NCBI GenBank assembly: GCA_964596245.1
Contig: CAZQSK010000005.1
Location: 1 to 64,000, forward strand
From: RHKK01 sp964596245
GTDB lineage: Bacteria > Patescibacteriota > Patescibacteriia > 2-12-FULL-60-25
DNA: 64,000 nucleotides
Direction: 5' to 3'
Shown here in pieces: positions 61,618-64,000 of the stretch. The position numbers were made by a program, and so were the translations under genes. Each line of letters opens with the position of its first letter. Position 1 is the first letter of the stretch. A model generated the notes under the pieces. It made no database searches. It was not told the DNA's origin and worked only from the letters and a program-made list of their open reading frames with translations.

Positions 61618-62595
61618 TCAACGAATACTCACGCGCTTGAAATCGTTTTTTTTCGGGAAGCGGGGGAGAATGCCTGCTTTGGCGCCCATATGCGTGATGA
61701 CGCCGGTCGCATTGAGCATGGCGACCGCTAATGAGGCGTGTACATCCTGTTTTGTCTTGATCCAAGCCGCGACAAAAGCGCTCCCGAATGCATCACCAGC
61801 GCCCGTCGTATTCACGAGTTTCTTTTTAAGCGAGTTTGCGCGGAGATTTTTACCAGCCACGCGCACGAGCGCGCCTTTGCTTCCCTCGGTGAGGAGAAAA
61901 GCGCCACGCGGTAAGTCGCCGATGGCCACCAATCCGCCCAACAGATTCGCCTCTTCGGCATTCAAGCTGAGAATGTCCGTTTGCTCGATAAATGGTTTTA
62001 GTTTTTTCAACCCAAGCTCCAATTCGCGATTACCGGGATTCCACGCGATCTTGGTTTTGTTGCGAGCCGCATGAGAGAAGATATCTTTCAGCGCTTGGAT
62101 ATCTCCGCCAAGAGACGTGAGATAAATCCAATTGGCGACTTTCCCTCCGCTCAATTTCTTGGTCCAGTGATGCCAAGGGAAGGACGCGCTGTCTAACTTC
62201 GCTGATGCGCCTCGATGAGTGAAGATGGCGCGATGACCTGTGCCTGAAAGCAATATCACCGAGTACGCGGTTTTTTCTTTCTTATCGATTTGCATGAAGC
62301 GCGTATCGATTTTTTCTTTCTTCAAATCTGCTATGACTTGGCTCGCGGTTAAATCCTTGCCGATGCGGGAGAGACAGGCGGTTTTTAATCCAAATCGGGC
62401 AAAGGTTACGGCTGCATTCGTGGCGCCACCGCCCGAGGCAAAGGTCAGCTCATCAATGCCCATCTTGGCACCCATGGCGAAGCAGGCCGAAATGCCGTCG
62501 GGGGAGTTACTATCGTGATGCATTTCGAGCGCGGCTGAGCGCACAAAGACGTCCTGCGTAGCCGAACCAATGGTAAGAACGTCAAAACGTGGCAT
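61618..62595 (-). CDS. PfkB-family sugar/nucleoside kinase
   Basis: 325 residues from the ATG at 62595, preferred over a TTG three codons upstream because it lies 11 nt after the -10 box. Seen: N-terminal FDVLTIGSATQDVFV, the GGGATNAAVTFARFG motif, LSLNAEEANLLGG, and the catalytic signature VNTTGAGDAFGSAFVAAW with the base Asp. Substrate (ribose, adenosine or fructose type) is not clear. First gene of the PfkB-BASS-dehydrogenase minus operon. Confidence 0.93.
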   Translation of the reverse strand: MPRFDVLTIGSATQDVFVRSAALEMHHDSNSPDGISACFAMGAKMGIDELTFASGGGATNAAVTFARFGLKTACLSRIGKDLTASQVIADLKKEKIDTRFMQIDKKEKTAYSVILLSGTGHRAIFTHRGASAKLDSASFPWHHWTKKLSGGKVANWIYLTSLGGDIQALKDIFSHAARNKTKIAWNPGNRELELGLKKLKPFIEQTDILSLNAEEANLLGGLVAIGDLPRGAFLLTEGSKGALVRVAGKNLRANSLKKKLVNTTGAGDAFGSAFVAAWIKTKQDVHASLAVAMLNATGVITHMGAKAGILPRFPKKNDFKRVSIR

Positions 62596-62606
62596 ATTCG
62601 CCAAAT

Positions 62607-62612
62607 ATCATA
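62607..62612 (-). promoter_or_regulatory. Extended -10 box of the PfkB operon
   Basis: TGGTATGAT on the minus strand (-10 TATGAT at 62607-62612) with extended TG; 11 nt to the ATG. No good -35 was seen. Confidence 0.55.
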
Positions 62613-62644
62613 CCACGCGGGTACACCCGGAGCTTGTCGAAGGG

Positions 62645-62697
62645 TTGACTTTTTCGCTGAAATGTGGTTGATTTCGACCAGGTCGGAAGGTCCGACC
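62645..62697 (+). promoter_or_regulatory. Promoter and leader hairpin of block P
   Basis: TTGACT (62645-62650), 17 nt, TTGATT (62668-62673). The leader contains GGTCGGA-AGG-TCCGACC (62681-62697) a few nt before GAGGAGG. Confidence 0.6.
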
Positions 62698-62709
62698 GAG
62701 GAGGACACC

Positions 62710-64000
62710 ATGGGTACCAACACCGTTCGTTCCATCTTCACGTTCGTCACGCTGTTCGTCCTCGCGCTCATCCCGACCGTCGGGCGCGCGCAGGACACGG
62801 TCATCTCGATGCCGTCGGTTCTACCGATCGCCGGGGCCGCAGACGAGGTCCTGGCTCAGGAGCTCGATACCGCGCTCCGTCAGGCGATCCGTGCCCGGCC
62901 CGGGTGGGTGATGTCGAGCCTCGACATTCGCTTCACCGAGCTCATCCGCGCCTGCAACGGCGAGGTCGAGACTCCGTCGGACACGTGCCTCATCGGGATG
63001 ATGGCGGCACGAGATCCCGTGGCCCTCAGTGGCTACGTGATCTTCGCCGGACTTGGTCGTCGCGGTGAGGCTGACGCAGCTCAAATGTATCTCACGATGA
63101 CTTTGATCAATGTCGAAACGCGCCTGCGTGAAGGATTGATCGAGGTCGAGGTGGAGCGCATCATTTCGCTCGAAGAGCGGAATCGTCTGGCCACCGATTG
63201 GGTGAGGCGGCTGGCTCGTCTGGTCGAGCCGGAGCCGGTTCCACCGGTCATCCCGCTCGCCGCCTCCGGCGTCGGACGTGTCGTCACGATACTCGGCATC
63301 GATTCCGTCGAGGGCGACGACTCGTTCGCCTATGCTCTGACCGGGGCGCTGCGCACGCAAGCGCGCACCGTTCCGGACTGGGCCGTTTCGGATCGGGAGA
63401 TCGTGCTCACCCAGCTCGCGTTGGCGCACGACTGCGAGCCGGTCACCCTCGATTGCCTCCGGGCATGGTCGGTGGATCCCGACTCGGGTGCGAATGGCGA
63501 CATCATCATCTACGGACGACTGCGTCGTGCCGGAGAAGGTACATCGCTGCACCTGCATCTTGAGCTCGCGCTCTTCGATGCAACAGCTGGTCGCATCACA
63601 CATCGCGTGAGTCGCGACATGACGGTCGAAGAAGTGATGGCGCCTACACTGCGTACCGCCATCGCGACGGAGATCGTTACGGTGCTGACCGGTGCAGAGA
63701 ATGCGATGGACGAGAGTCCGATCGAAGAGACCGAAGTCGAGGAGATCCCCGTTGCGACGGGTAACCCTCACGAGGGCCTCGAGATCGGTGGCATCGCCAT
63801 GATGGGTCTGGGTGCGGCTTCGGTCGTGCTCGCCTCCGTGTTCGGAGGTCTCATCATGAGCGCCAACGACGATGCGCGCTTCAACGCCTACCGTTCCACC
63901 TGGGACGGCACGCGAGTGAGCGACATCTGTACTGTCGCCGCGAGCGACATGAGCGCCGACGGTCAGTACGTCGCCGGCCGCTGCAACGAGGCGGCCACCT
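62710..64000 (+). CDS. Secreted protein with internal duplication, 5' part (block P), Myxococcota-like
   Basis: Open from the ATG at 62710 to the end of the window (430 codons, no stop), after GAGGAGGACACC. Signal peptide MGTNTVRSIFTFVTLFVLA...GRAQD (about 1-27). Two related halves: residues about 35-160 (DEVLAQELDTALRQAIRARP ... LIRACNGEVETPSDTCLIGM) and about 200-320 (DDSFAYALTGALRTQARTVP ... LALAHDCEPVTLDCLRAW), each with a Cys pair. A membrane helix follows (about 361-383: GGIAMMGLGAASVVLASVFGG). The style matches Myxococcota exported proteins of unknown function. GC-rich codon use. Confidence 0.85.
   Translation, partial: MGTNTVRSIFTFVTLFVLALIPTVGRAQDTVISMPSVLPIAGAADEVLAQELDTALRQAIRARPGWVMSSLDIRFTELIRACNGEVETPSDTCLIGMMAARDPVALSGYVIFAGLGRRGEADAAQMYLTMTLINVETRLREGLIEVEVERIISLEERNRLATDWVRRLARLVEPEPVPPVIPLAASGVGRVVTILGIDSVEGDDSFAYALTGALRTQARTVPDWAVSDREIVLTQLALAHDCEPVTLDCLRAWSVDPDSGANGDIIIYGRLRRAGEGTSLHLHLELALFDATAGRITHRVSRDMTVEEVMAPTLRTAIATEIVTVLTGAENAMDESPIEETEVEEIPVATGNPHEGLEIGGIAMMGLGAASVVLASVFGGLIMSANDDARFNAYRSTWDGTRVSDICTVAASDMSADGQYVAGRCNEAAT

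Noticed and set aside
1..64000. CRISPR arrays, insertion sequences, prophage genes or rRNA
   Set aside because: No regular short repeats with spacers, no transposase, integrase or phage structural motifs, and no rRNA-like segments were seen.
10006..64000. Blocks as contamination from a second genome in the assembly
   Set aside because: Not excluded, but many separate blocks each fitting cleanly between transcription units, with shared promoter cores such as TTGTCAA at 49697-49703, argue against random mis-joins. Read mapping would settle it.

Overview
The window looks like chromosome of a Patescibacteria/CPR bacterium. The lineage call is an inference (an ABY1 relative such as Candidatus Uhrbacteria or Magasanikbacteria seems plausible). 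It rests on the very large repetitive surface protein at the left edge, the compact informational genes, and housekeeping genes that often start only 7-12 nt downstream of a -10 box with no Shine-Dalgarno (leaderless mRNAs). The chromosomal origin is inside the window: dnaN and dnaA flank an AT-rich, DnaA-box-containing spacer at about 16.6-16.9 kb, followed by rpmH-rnpA-yidD.

Layout of the native backbone. 0-10 kb: 3' part of a giant surface protein gene. 11-15.4 kb: tRNA-Cys, 3D-domain protein, class A PBP, phosphodiester glycosidase-like lipoprotein. 15.5-19.4 kb: dnaN, oriC, dnaA, rpmH, rnpA, yidD. 19.4-24.8 kb: DUF167, tig, ychF, UDP-glucose dehydrogenase, comEC. 26.2-30.4 kb: recA, ftsK, RodZ-like protein. 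35.7-43.2 kb: rpoB-rpoC. 44.3-51.3 kb: ruvC, MBL-fold protein, small membrane protein, gyrA, ruvA, FemAB-like transferase. 52.1-54.3 kb: DoxX, lipoprotein, SRPBCC and VOC proteins. 54.3-58.4 kb: a copper operon (DUF305, CsoR, SafE/CcdA-like fusion, CopA) with a visible CsoR-type operator. 58.5-62.6 kb: tRNA-Ala, D-2-hydroxyacid dehydrogenase, BASS transporter, PfkB kinase.

The striking feature is a second class of genes scattered between these transcription units: 18 genes in eight blocks (10.0-11.0, 24.8-26.2, 30.4-35.2, 43.2-44.3, 48.3-49.7, 51.3-52.1, 58.6-59.7 and 62.6-64.0 kb). They are rich in GC-ending codons and mostly have no recognisable family. Most have a strong Shine-Dalgarno, and most blocks have their own TTGACA-type promoter and a terminator. 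Two encode exported proteins that look like Myxococcota proteins (a lipoprotein with MopE-like Asp-rich motifs, and a duplicated secreted protein running off the right end). Others include an orphan PyrF, a methyltransferase and a secreted HEYIH protein. No block interrupts a native gene. I interpret them as acquired gene cassettes, possibly from a myxobacterial host or neighbour; an assembly chimera is the alternative to exclude first. ComEC and RecA flank one of the blocks, so an uptake-and-recombination route is available in principle.

No CRISPR array, insertion sequence, prophage or rRNA gene was seen.
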